From NCBI RefSeq assembly GCF_012958305.1, contig NZ_JABBYO010000009.1:124001-188000 (forward strand): DNA of 64,000 bases, in the 5' to 3' direction. The translations under genes were made by a program, and so were the position numbers. Numbering within the stretch: the stretch's first letter is position 1; every line of letters begins with the position of its first letter. Positions 43,047 through 51,474 of this stretch are shown here, in pieces. The DNA is from Tautonia rosea. Its GTDB lineage: Bacteria > Planctomycetota > Planctomycetia > Isosphaerales > Isosphaeraceae. The notes under the pieces were generated by a model. That model searched no databases. It worked only from the letters and a program-made list of their open reading frames with translations, and had not been told where the DNA came from.

Positions 43047-44051
43047 TCAAGGATTTGCCACATGATCAGATGGCTTAACCCCCTTGGTGTACGTATTGAA
43101 GCCAAAGGGAGTTGGGTTGTACTCGCCGACAATGTCAACCTTGGTCCCCTCCTCGGGAATCTGATCCTCCATGCTGAGGCACCAGTAGCTGGCATTAACA
43201 AGCAATCGCCGCAACCCTTCGCTCAGCAGATCGACGGATGAGCCTGAGGTTGTAGTAAAAATGCGAGCGTCCTTGAACGTCTTTGTCCAGGCAATCGGCA
43301 TCATCGGGTCGTTTTTCTCCCCCTCGACCGGAGGATCGTCGGGGTTCATGCCAGCGACGACCTGGCCGAGGATCAAGGGTCGGCTGTCACCGGGCAAGGG
43401 GAGCGTGACGCCGTAGACGTCGGTCGGCCCCCAGATGTCGCCGTCGTCGATCCCTCGGGTGATCGGGTGATCCTCGGCACCGGGAGCAACGATCCCTCGG
43501 GTACTCTCCAACCCGTGGGCGCCGTGGTGGCTGATCCAGGTTTCTCCCAGGACCTGCCGACCGAACCCACCGTCCCATTCCTTGCTCCTCCACGAATAAT
43601 GAGCATAGGTCGAGTCTTCCGGGAGGTTGAAGGCATGGGTCGAGGTTCGCATGCCGATGATCGGCTTGCCGGATTCGACGTAGTTGACGAGATACTTCAT
43701 TTGCTCATCGGGCAAGGCACGGAAGCGAAGGCCCATGATCACCAGATCCGCGTCCTCGAGTGCTTCCAGCCCGGGAATGTTGCTGCTATAGTTCGGATCA
43801 ATCTCACCGGTCTCGGGGTTGATTGCAAAAAGAACGGTGCATTTAAATCCGTGATGGGTTGACAGAATCTTGCCGAGTTGGGGCAAGCCTTCCTCGGAGC
43901 GGTACTCCTCGTCTCCCGAGATCAATACAACGTGCTTTCCCGTTCCCGGGCCGGTGCCTCCTTCGTAGACGACCCATTGGTCGTTGGCAAAAGCGATCCC
44001 GTCCAGACAGAAGATTCCCAGCATGGCGGCGAATGGCAGAAGTCGAAGCAT
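43047..44051 (-). CDS. Exported ThuA-domain protein
   Basis: 334 residues with a signal peptide (LRLLPFAAMLGIFCLDGIA). It shows the ThuA (glutamine amidotransferase-like trefoil) core: KHVVLISGDEEYRSEEGLPQLGKI, ADLVIMGLRFRALPDEQM, GKPIIGMRTSTHAFNL, and HHGAHGLESTRGIVAPGAEDHPITRGI. ThuA-like proteins occur in sugar-utilisation loci, but their exact reaction is unsettled. The second ATG (44051) has AAGGA 9 bases upstream; the first (44057) is only 3 away. It lies 60 bases downstream of the Gfo/Idh/MocA gene on the same strand, so both are one operon. Confidence 0.85.
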   Translation of the reverse strand: MLRLLPFAAMLGIFCLDGIAFANDQWVVYEGGTGPGTGKHVVLISGDEEYRSEEGLPQLGKILSTHHGFKCTVLFAINPETGEIDPNYSSNIPGLEALEDADLVIMGLRFRALPDEQMKYLVNYVESGKPIIGMRTSTHAFNLPEDSTYAHYSWRSKEWDGGFGRQVLGETWISHHGAHGLESTRGIVAPGAEDHPITRGIDDGDIWGPTDVYGVTLPLPGDSRPLILGQVVAGMNPDDPPVEGEKNDPMMPIAWTKTFKDARIFTTTSGSSVDLLSEGLRRLLVNASYWCLSMEDQIPEEGTKVDIVGEYNPTPFGFNTYTKGVKPSDHVANP

Positions 44052-44111
44052 CAGCATCGTTCCTTGAACGAGTGAATGGAAATTTCCGAATGTTGCAAGC
44101 ACACGAATTCC

Positions 44112-45416
44112 TTAAAGCGTCCAGGGAGCCCGATACGACCGACTGAGCAGGGCGTTGGCTTCGTCGTCATCCTTGAAGCGTTCGGCCTCGGGGTCCCAGG
44201 TAAGCGGGCGGCGCAGCTGGTAGCCGATCACACCAAGGTGACAGACGGTCGCCGTGCGGTGACCGACTTCAGCCGGGGCAACGGGGCGTGCGTCGCCTCG
44301 AATCGAGTCGAGGAAGTTATCGTAGTGGCTCCCTTGCGCATCGATCCGTTCGGCGTCGTCGGGGAGGGGTTCGGCGAGAGATTCCGGCTCGGTGAGGAAC
44401 TTGGAGCGGCCGACACGGATGATCCCCTCGGTCCCCTCGAAGGTGCAGTCGTCGGGGCCGCCGTGGATCATCTCGACGCCGTTGTCGTAGACGAACCGGA
44501 GACCGCTGTTCCCCTCGGAGGGTGGCTCGATCGTCACCGGGCCGGACTCGTGCTTCTTCAGGGCCCACTGGGCGATATCAAAGTGGTGGGCGCCCATATC
44601 AGCAATCCCGCCATTGCCATAGGGGGCATAACTGCGCCAGTCGGGGAAGTGATCGTGGATGCCTTTCGGGCAGAGGATCTCGTTGTAGGGGTGGTACTCG
44701 GCAGGGCCGACCCAGGAGTCCCAGTCGGTTCCTTCGGGAATCTCCTGGGCCTCCAGATCCACCGGCTTGGGAGGGCCGCCGACGCCAATTCGGACGGTCT
44801 TCACCTCACCGATCCGGCCGTTCCAGACCAGCTCGACGGCCCTCGGGAAGTTGCCTCCGAACTCGCCGGGACTGCGCTGCTGGCTCCCGGTCTGGAAGGT
44901 GATGCCGTTCCGCTCGACCGCGTCTGCGATGGCGCGGCCTTCGGCGATGAAATGGGTCAAGGGCTTCTCGCAATAAATGTGCTTACCGGCGTCGGCAGCC
45001 ATGATGCAAGGGATCGCGTGCCAGTGGTCGGGGGTCGCAATGATGACCGCATCGATGTCGTCTCGGGCGAGCAGTTCGCGGAAGTCGGAGTAGACGTCGC
45101 AACCGGAGAAGGAGCCGGCATCGTCGCGGTCGGCGATGGCCTTCTCGATCCTTGCCTTCGTATCGTCACGACGCTCCGCGACAACGTCGGCCACAGCGAC
45201 GACCTGGGCATCAGGTCTGCGGGCCATGCGAACAGCCAGGCCGCGGCCCTGAATGCCAACGCCGATCACGCCGAACGTGATTCGATCATTCGGCCCCACT
45301 CGGAGGGTGCGGGCGAAGGCGGGGGTCGCGGCCAGGGCGAATCCGGCGGCCAGGGAACTGCGGAGGAAGCGGCGACGCGAGGATAAGCTGATCGGCTTCG
45401 GTCGGGACATCGTCAT
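44112..45416 (-). CDS. Tat-exported Gfo/Idh/MocA family oxidoreductase
   Basis: 434 residues. A Tat signal (SSRRRFLRSSLAAGFALAA) precedes a NAD(P)-binding Rossmann domain (TFGVIGVGIQGRGLA; VVAVADVVAE; AVIIATPDHWHA) and the family signature CEKPLTH with its catalytic lysine. The C-terminal beta-sheet domain includes PDWRSYAPYGNGGIADMGAHHFDIAQWALK. Such exported oxidoreductases act on sugars, inositols or related polyols. ATG 45416 has GGAG 5 bases before it. It is the first gene of a leftward operon with ThuA and diverges from the esterase gene. Confidence 0.9.
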   Translation of the reverse strand: MTMSRPKPISLSSRRRFLRSSLAAGFALAATPAFARTLRVGPNDRITFGVIGVGIQGRGLAVRMARRPDAQVVAVADVVAERRDDTKARIEKAIADRDDAGSFSGCDVYSDFRELLARDDIDAVIIATPDHWHAIPCIMAADAGKHIYCEKPLTHFIAEGRAIADAVERNGITFQTGSQQRSPGEFGGNFPRAVELVWNGRIGEVKTVRIGVGGPPKPVDLEAQEIPEGTDWDSWVGPAEYHPYNEILCPKGIHDHFPDWRSYAPYGNGGIADMGAHHFDIAQWALKKHESGPVTIEPPSEGNSGLRFVYDNGVEMIHGGPDDCTFEGTEGIIRVGRSKFLTEPESLAEPLPDDAERIDAQGSHYDNFLDSIRGDARPVAPAEVGHRTATVCHLGVIGYQLRRPLTWDPEAERFKDDDEANALLSRSYRAPWTL

Positions 45417-45568
45417 CAAGGCTCCGTGGCCAGAGAGGAATGAGACCGTCGGGTGGGACTGCCCCTTAGCGGTAGCTCCCTTCTGGCATTAGACTACCGC
45501 GAAAGGCCTCTGTGAAGGCGCCGGAAGACCTTCCTCTCCCGAACTTCCGTTCGATTGGAGTATTGATC

Positions 45569-47668
45569 ATGTCGAGGATCGAACGTCACTTGACCCGTCG
45601 TGACCTCGCCCGCAACGGGACCGCCCTGACGATGGCCTGGACCCTGGCTCGGGCCATGCCCCCGATCGAATCTGCATCGGCGGCCCTCGTCGCACCTCAG
45701 GAGGGAGAACGGACGATCCTCAATCGCTTCCCCCGCTTGCTCCAGGATTTCTACACGGCGAAAGTTCGTCAGATCGAACGCCAGCGCAATCAGACCTTCC
45801 GCGATTTGCGCACACGAGAGGATGCCGAGCGGTACGTCGCTTCGGTCCGGGAGCGGATTGCCGAGAGCTTCGGGCCGATGCCCGAGAAAACCCCCCTGAA
45901 CCCGCAGGTCACGGGAGTAGTCGAGCGTGATGGCTACCGGATTGAGAACGTGATCTTTGAGAGCCGCCCCGGCTTCTTCGTGACAGCCAACCTGTACGTG
46001 CCGACGAACCGCGACGGGAACATGCCAGGGGTCGTGGGCAGTTGCGGGCACTCGGCCAACGGGAAGGCGGCCGAGGCGTACCAGAGCTTCGCTCAGGGGC
46101 TGGCCCGTCAGGGGTACGTCTGCCTGATCTTCGATCCGATCGGCCAGGGCGAGCGAATGCAGTACCTCGACAACGCCCTGAAGCCAAAGTACGGCGGCGG
46201 CACCCGCGAGCACATGATCGCTGGCAATCAGCAATACTTGACCGGCGAGTTCTTCGGCACCTGGCGCGCCTGGGACGGCATTCGAGCACTCGATTACCTG
46301 TTGACCCGAGAGGAAGTCGATCCCGAGCAGGTCGGCATCACGGGGAACTCGGGCGGCGGCACGATGTCGACCTGGCTGATCGGCCTGGAGCGGCGCTGGA
46401 CGATGGGAGCGCCGAGCTGTTTCGTGACCAGCTTCCAGCGTAACCTCGAAAACGAGCTACCGGCCGACACCGAACAATGCCCGCCCCGGGCCCTGGAACT
46501 GGGCCTGGAACACGAGGACTTCCTTGCCGCGATGGCACCGAAGCCGATCATCATTCTTGCCAAGGAGCGTGATTACTTCGACGTTCGTGGATCGATTCTC
46601 GCACACCGCCGGCTTCAGCGGCTGTACGACTTGCTCGGGGCGAAGGAGAAGATCGGCCTCTTCTACGGTCCGACCGAGCACGGCTACTCGCAGGAAAACC
46701 GGGAGGCGATGTACGGCTGGTTCAACACGGTAACGGGAGTTTCCGACGGGTCAAGCGAGCCGCAGCTCACGATCGAGGCGGACGAGACGCTCCAGTGTAC
46801 GACTGATGGCCAGGTCGGCGGGGAACTGGGCTCGAAGACGGTACTCGACTTCACACGTGCGGCCTCACGTGAAATGGCAGCACAGCGCGGGTCACTCGAT
46901 GCCAACGCCACTCGGGCTGCGGTCGCGGCTGCCATGAAGCTGCCAGAACCGAGGCCCTTGCCGGCGTATCGGATCATGCGGCCGATCTCGGGCCGCGATT
47001 ACCCGAAGTCGCACCTTGGAAATTACGGAGTGCCAACCGAACCAGGGGTCGAGGCGATCGTCTACCGACTCTATGACCGGTCGCACGTCTCGCGACCGCA
47101 GGCCGATGCAAAGCGGGCGATCCTGTACGTCTCGGACACATCGGCCGATGAAGAGTTGCGCGAGGAACCGTTGATCCGCCGCCTGATCAACGCCGAGCCT
47201 GAGTCCGCCTTCTATGCCTGCGATGTGCGAGGGATCGGCGAGTCGAGGCCGAATACTTGCGGGATCAACTCCTATTTCGACTCCTATGGCAACGACTACT
47301 TCTACGCGGCTCACGCCATCATGCTCGGCCGACCGGTGCCGACCCAGCGAACGCTCGACGTGTTGAAGGTGCTGAAGTGGCTCAAGGGGATCGGCCATGA
47401 GGAGGTCCACCTTGTCTCCCGAGGCTGGGGGGCGATCCCTGCCACCTTCGCGGCGGTGCTGGAGGACGAGGGGTTCGTGACCCAGGTGACGCTCAAGCAC
47501 GCCCTCACATCGTTCTCCGACGTGGCCGAGGTCGAGCAGTACGACTGGCCCCTCTCGACCTTTCTGCCCGGCGTGCTCACCACGTTTGACCTGCCCGACT
47601 GCTACCGGGCGCTGGAGGGGAAGAACCTCCGGTTGATCGAGCCTCGCAAGGCGAAGGTCGAGGGCTGA
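45569..47668 (+). CDS. Exported alpha/beta hydrolase with a degenerate second hydrolase half
   Basis: 699 residues. A Tat-like N-terminus (LTRRDLARNGTALTMAW) is followed by an acetyl-xylan-esterase-type alpha/beta hydrolase: a strand-rich start, VGSCGHSANGK, the nucleophile elbow GITGNSGGGTM (Ser in NSGGG), an acid-bearing AKERDYFDVRG and the histidine of TEHGYSQENR. The C-terminal third (about 470-699) looks like a second alpha/beta hydrolase (KRAILYVSDTS, YACDVRGIGES, YAAHAIMLGRP, GHEEVHLVSRGWGA) but its elbow reads SRGWGA with glycine at the nucleophile position, so it is likely catalytically dead. The 5' end lies 150 bases from the divergent oxidoreductase gene. Confidence 0.82.
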   Translation: MSRIERHLTRRDLARNGTALTMAWTLARAMPPIESASAALVAPQEGERTILNRFPRLLQDFYTAKVRQIERQRNQTFRDLRTREDAERYVASVRERIAESFGPMPEKTPLNPQVTGVVERDGYRIENVIFESRPGFFVTANLYVPTNRDGNMPGVVGSCGHSANGKAAEAYQSFAQGLARQGYVCLIFDPIGQGERMQYLDNALKPKYGGGTREHMIAGNQQYLTGEFFGTWRAWDGIRALDYLLTREEVDPEQVGITGNSGGGTMSTWLIGLERRWTMGAPSCFVTSFQRNLENELPADTEQCPPRALELGLEHEDFLAAMAPKPIIILAKERDYFDVRGSILAHRRLQRLYDLLGAKEKIGLFYGPTEHGYSQENREAMYGWFNTVTGVSDGSSEPQLTIEADETLQCTTDGQVGGELGSKTVLDFTRAASREMAAQRGSLDANATRAAVAAAMKLPEPRPLPAYRIMRPISGRDYPKSHLGNYGVPTEPGVEAIVYRLYDRSHVSRPQADAKRAILYVSDTSADEELREEPLIRRLINAEPESAFYACDVRGIGESRPNTCGINSYFDSYGNDYFYAAHAIMLGRPVPTQRTLDVLKVLKWLKGIGHEEVHLVSRGWGAIPATFAAVLEDEGFVTQVTLKHALTSFSDVAEVEQYDWPLSTFLPGVLTTFDLPDCYRALEGKNLRLIEPRKAKVEG

Positions 47669-47773
47669 GAGACCTTGTCCGGACCGTCCACCCTTGCAGT
47701 GGCCCGACACGATGCCCATCATGAGGACTCTCGCCGAAGGGCTTCGGAGTGCGGGGCCTGGGAAGTTGGCTGG

Positions 47774-47803
47774 GCACCTCAGATCCTTATTTCGCTGAGG
47801 TGC
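47774..47803 (+). promoter_or_regulatory. Perfect 9-bp inverted repeat in the leader of the Big_5-type gene
   Basis: GCACCTCAG (47774-47782) and CTGAGGTGC (47795-47803) pair around a 12-base AT-rich loop, 22 bases before the ATG at 47825. It could be an operator, a leader hairpin or a late terminator of the upstream esterase gene. Confidence 0.45.
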
Positions 47804-47824
47804 GACAACGGGAGGTTCGACACG

Positions 47825-48229
47825 ATGCGCGGCTCAATCGGAATCCTTGCACCGGCCTTCGTTTGGCTTTCCACGTCCTCACTGGCCCAGGAGGTCACGC
47901 TTGAGGCGGTCCCTCCTGTGGTCGTCGCAACGGTTCCGAAGGCCGGATCGAGCGATGTTGACCCGGCCTTGACCGAGATCTCGGTCACCTTCAGCAAGGC
48001 GATGCAGGACGGGAGCTGGTCGTGGTCGATGCTTGGGAAAGACTCGTTCCCCGAAACCACCGGTGCGCCGAAATACCTTGAGGACGAACGCACAGCCGTC
48101 CTCCCGGTCAAGCTGATACCAGGCAAGACGTATGCGATCTGGCTCAACAGCCAGCAGTTCCGCAACTTCAAGGATGCCAAGGGACAACCGGCGATCCCCT
48201 ACTTGCTCGTCTTCAAGACCAAGGAGTGA
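47825..48229 (+). CDS. Secreted small Ig-like (Big_5/SbsA type) domain protein
   Basis: 134 residues. A signal peptide ([18 protein letters not shown]) precedes one Ig-like domain whose start [29 protein letters not shown] follows the Big_5 consensus (TxPxxGxxxVxPxxxxIxVTFS). The rest ([27 protein letters not shown]) completes a single beta sandwich, so the protein is just one exported Ig-like domain. GGGAGG lies 9 bases before the ATG. The gene sits between the tandem hydrolase gene and the permuted ACP-like gene on the same strand. Confidence 0.78.
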   Translation: MRGSIGILAPAFVWLSTSSLAQEVTLEAVPPVVVATVPKAGSSDVDPALTEISVTFSKAMQDGSWSWSMLGKDSFPETTGAPKYLEDERTAVLPVKLIPGKTYAIWLNSQQFRNFKDAKGQPAIPYLLVFKTKE

Positions 48230-48314
48230 GGGCACCGGCCCCGACACGGTTGAGAATCTCGAAATTCGACAGCGCCCATCGATTCCAAGAAAACCAATAA
48301 GCAGGCAGGGGGCG

Positions 48315-48575
48315 ATGGGCCTCGACACCGTTGAATTGGTGATGGCCGTCGAAGAAGAGTTCGGTATCACCATCCCCGACGACGTGGCGCCGAAACTCGT
48401 TCGGCTCGGCGACCTTCATGCATTCGCAGTCGAGGCGTTTCGCGCTCGCGATGAGGCAGTCGATCCCTCCACGGTCTGGGAAGAGATCAAGGCGATCATG
48501 CGACGTGAGTTCGGTATCCGCGAGGCGAACCTCGTCCCCGAGGCTCACATCGTCGACGACCTGGGCCTGGACTGA
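48315..48575 (+). CDS. Putative circularly permuted acyl-carrier-protein-like protein
   Basis: 86 residues. The first half matches helix II to III of acyl carrier proteins: residues 3-15 [13 protein letters not shown] correspond to the segment directly after the phosphopantetheine serine of E. coli AcpP. The C-terminal half matches helix I plus its loop: [15 protein letters not shown], then [13 protein letters not shown], and the protein stops exactly where DSL would follow. So the usual order is swapped, and the break falls at the carrier-serine position, which is now Met-Gly at the start and Asp at the end. There is no serine to modify. ATG 48315 has AGGGGG a few bases upstream. No fatty-acid gene is adjacent. 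Confidence 0.72.
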   Translation: MGLDTVELVMAVEEEFGITIPDDVAPKLVRLGDLHAFAVEAFRARDEAVDPSTVWEEIKAIMRREFGIREANLVPEAHIVDDLGLD

Positions 48576-48739
48576 CGCCTCACGACTCTCAAGGCCTTTG
48601 AGCCCGCAATCGCACATGGGTCGGGGCGGCCGGGGCCATATCGGTCTCAGTCCTCCGATCGGTCTGAAACCGACTTGGGCAGGATAACCCCAGCTACCCC
48701 GAAGCGAACACATGAAGCTAAGTCCACCCAATTCCGGGG

Positions 48740-49888
48740 TCAAGGAGTGACGGGGAGGAATCGCTCGAACCAGGCGAGCATCTCGGCCTTCATTTCGGGA
48801 AGATATTCATGGCCAGTGTTCGTATAGACAATGCTGCGAAAGTGCTCGGGAGCACCGAGGAGGGTATAGATCTGCGAGAGCTTCGATTCGAGCGTTTCGA
48901 CGCCGTCGAGGGGGGCGCCGGGGTCTTCGTCGCCGGAGAGCTGGAGCATCGGGCGGGGGGCGACGAGGGCGTAGATAGCTTCGGTATCGAAGTGGTTGAG
49001 CAGGCCGGGGACGAAGTAGTAGATACCGTGGCGGCGGAGATCGCCGTGTGAGAGAAGTTCGCCGTATCGGGTGAAGCAGGCAACGCCGACGAGGGCGTCG
49101 ATACGGTCGTCGATCGCGGCCAGCCACCAGGAGCGGGTGCATCCCATGCTCATGCCGGTAGCGCCAATGCGGTCGGGGTCGATCTCGGGGCGGGTCTGGA
49201 GGTAATCGAGCAGGCATTGCTCGTCGCGGAGCATCATGCCCCAGAGGGTGCGCCCTTGCCAGAGGTGGAGCTTGAACAGGCTGTGCTCCTGGCCGAGCTT
49301 GTCGTCGTTCGCACCGCCCGGCCCCAGGCCAATCCGATCGCCGTTGAAGTAGGCGTCGATGGCGGCAACCACGTACCCCTTGCGGGCGAGCATCGGGCCG
49401 ACGTACTGGCCGTGATCTTCAATCGTGCAAATGCTTTCCTTCGAGCTACCATGACCGTGCAGGCCGACGATCACTGGCGAGGGGCCTTTCAGGTTGTCCG
49501 GGATCAAGAGGATGCCGGGGACCACCATGTCCACCCCGTTGTGAAACTGGAACCGTTCGAGGGTGTAGCCGTCGTGCTGCTCGCGCGAGACGACCTCCAC
49601 GGCTGCCGGATCGGGCCGGGGCGGCAGGTCGCCGAGAAGGTCGAGCAACGTCGATCGGACAGCGTCGCGGCCCTCGGCCTGCCACTGCTCGGCATCGGTC
49701 GGCAAAGGCCACTCGGGCAGCGTCATCGCCTTGAAGGTCTCAGGAACAACGGCCCAGGGCTCGCCGGAGGGAGTGCCCCCCTTGCTTGAGCGAGGGGTCA
49801 CACGCTCCTGGGCCGTCGCGGGCGGCGCGGCATGCGAGGCGAGGACGGCAAGGAAGGCGAAGGTTGCGAAGCCGATTGATGATCGCAT
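48740..49888 (-). CDS. Exported alpha/beta hydrolase (acetyl-esterase/dienelactone-hydrolase type)
   Basis: 382 residues with a signal peptide (SIGFATFAFLAVLASHAA). The catalytic triad is recognisable: the nucleophile elbow GATGMSMGCTRSWW (Ser in GMSMG), an acid in LSGDEDPGAPLDG and the histidine of TNTGHEYLPE. VPGILLIPDN and PVIVGLHGHGSSKES form the oxyanion-side strands. The ATG at 49888 has AAAGG 7 bases upstream and gives the best signal peptide. It is transcribed in the same direction as the downstream-numbered thioredoxin/PDZ gene, 143 bases away. The substrate is probably an ester on a carbohydrate, by family analogy. Confidence 0.85.
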   Translation of the reverse strand: MRSSIGFATFAFLAVLASHAAPPATAQERVTPRSSKGGTPSGEPWAVVPETFKAMTLPEWPLPTDAEQWQAEGRDAVRSTLLDLLGDLPPRPDPAAVEVVSREQHDGYTLERFQFHNGVDMVVPGILLIPDNLKGPSPVIVGLHGHGSSKESICTIEDHGQYVGPMLARKGYVVAAIDAYFNGDRIGLGPGGANDDKLGQEHSLFKLHLWQGRTLWGMMLRDEQCLLDYLQTRPEIDPDRIGATGMSMGCTRSWWLAAIDDRIDALVGVACFTRYGELLSHGDLRRHGIYYFVPGLLNHFDTEAIYALVAPRPMLQLSGDEDPGAPLDGVETLESKLSQIYTLLGAPEHFRSIVYTNTGHEYLPEMKAEMLAWFERFLPVTP

Positions 49889-50031
49889 AACAACACCTTT
49901 CATCTCATCCGGATTGTTTTGATTTCGCGGCGGATGAACACTTTCCCAGCAATGTGCTCTCGAATACAGATCATTGCGATCGTAAAACTCAAGAACCATT
50001 GAAATCCTGTGCCGTTGGCCTGGCCGCCAGG

Positions 50032-51345
50032 TTACTGCAGGGGCAGCGTGAGCTGGAGTTCCTTTCCGTCGCGGAGGAGCGTGATGGGGGCGGAGTCGCC
50101 GGGGCGGGAGTGCTGAACGGTGTGAGCAAGCAGCGAGGATTCGGAACGCCGATCGGTGAGCCCGTTGAACGAGGTAATGATATCGCCGGCTCGGATGCCG
50201 GCTCGCTTGGCCGTGGCGTGCTCACCGTACTCGCCGACGCGTCGGACCCGAAGGGCGAGGGTGTCGTTGGGAAGGCCGGCGGCGGCGCGATCGGCGTCGG
50301 CAAGCTCGTCGAGGACCATGCCACCGAGGGCCATGCGACGGAGTTCCCACGTGGTCACGCGCCAGGAGATGTTGCCGCGTCTCCAGCCTTCGGGGAGTTC
50401 AAGGGTCAGGTCGAGCGGCTGCCCGTCTCGGAGGATCTGTACGGGCAGTTGGGCCGAGTCAGCGGTGTTGTGGAGGACCCACTGCAGGTCGGCGATCGAG
50501 ACCAGCGGCTGGCCGTCGAGAGTGGTGATCGCGTCGCCGACCCGGAGACCGGCCCGGTCGGCGATCGAGTCGGCGGCGAGTTGCTCAATCGTCGCCTTCT
50601 CGGTCGGTTCCAGCTTCAGGCCGAGGACGGACGGGTCGGGATAGGGGTAGAGCACTGCGTCGGGAATCGGCTCTCCGGCGGTTCGGAAGACGAGCCGCTC
50701 GGCCTCGCGGACCTGGTGGCAGTGCATGCAACTGCGTGCCACCTGCCCTTCATAGTCGATCCGAGTCTCGTACTTTCCCGCGAGGCTCGGGTAGTCGCGA
50801 GGAGTGGCGTAGCGCGACTGCCGGACCTGCTTACCCGCGAGCGAAGCCTTGACTGCGGGGAAATCCTGATGCATCTGCAAGGCGGCTTCCATGGCCTTGC
50901 GGAGGCCGCTGAGGGAAATGTCGTCGTACTCAGGGCGATCGGATCGAGTGCCGTATCGGCCGTATATGGTGAAGTCGGGGTTCATCAGAATGACGGCAAA
51001 CGACTGGTCGAAGTCAAACTGAAAACGCATCAGATCAATGTCGTTCGCCTGGACAATCCGGACACAGACGAAACGATCAAGCAGGTCCCGGATGATCGGG
51101 TCGCGTCGGGCCACGTCGTCGTCGAACTCCTGACACGCTTCACAGGGGATACAGCGGAACACGACCATCAAGGGTTTGCCCGACACTCGTGCCGCCTCAA
51201 TGCCCGCATCGAGGTCGTTGTAAATCCAGTCGTCCGAGGTTTCGAACGCCTCTCGGTCGTTCCGCACCTTGGTATCGCGATCCTGGGCCACCGCCAGGAA
51301 CGGAGGAAGAATCATCGAAACAAGCAGGGCGAGGGCGGGTCGCAT
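50032..51345 (-). CDS. Exported thioredoxin-like / c-heme / double-PDZ protein
   Basis: 437 residues with a signal peptide (PALALLVSMILPPFLAVAQ). A thioredoxin-like fold (about 35-165) carries the motif VVFRCIPCEACQEFDDDVA, with cysteines at 65, 68 and 71. A c-type heme motif follows, SCMHCH at Cys206-His210. Two PDZ domains end the protein (about 245-325, IADRAGLRVGDAITTLDGQPL; and about 340-437, AGIRAGDIITSFNGL). The combination of redox, heme and peptide-binding modules suggests an extracytoplasmic quality-control or electron-transfer role. AGGGAG precedes the ATG at 51345. Function is unknown beyond domain content. Confidence 0.83.
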   Translation of the reverse strand: MRPALALLVSMILPPFLAVAQDRDTKVRNDREAFETSDDWIYNDLDAGIEAARVSGKPLMVVFRCIPCEACQEFDDDVARRDPIIRDLLDRFVCVRIVQANDIDLMRFQFDFDQSFAVILMNPDFTIYGRYGTRSDRPEYDDISLSGLRKAMEAALQMHQDFPAVKASLAGKQVRQSRYATPRDYPSLAGKYETRIDYEGQVARSCMHCHQVREAERLVFRTAGEPIPDAVLYPYPDPSVLGLKLEPTEKATIEQLAADSIADRAGLRVGDAITTLDGQPLVSIADLQWVLHNTADSAQLPVQILRDGQPLDLTLELPEGWRRGNISWRVTTWELRRMALGGMVLDELADADRAAAGLPNDTLALRVRRVGEYGEHATAKRAGIRAGDIITSFNGLTDRRSESSLLAHTVQHSRPGDSAPITLLRDGKELQLTLPLQ

Positions 51346-51474
51346 GAGTTGTCTCCCTGTAAAACGTAGACAGTCACAGGTGAATGCTCTGTTTGCAATT
51401 CGATTTCTCATGGATCAAGATCTCGCGAAATCGTGAGCAACTCAAGACCCCTTCGACACATACTGCAGAGACCA

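Noticed and set aside
44076-45386. A 436-codon rightward frame opposite the Gfo/Idh/MocA gene
   Set aside because: The leftward frame has a Tat signal and the CEKPLTH motif; the rightward frame is Val/Gly/Asp-rich shadow typical of high-GC DNA.
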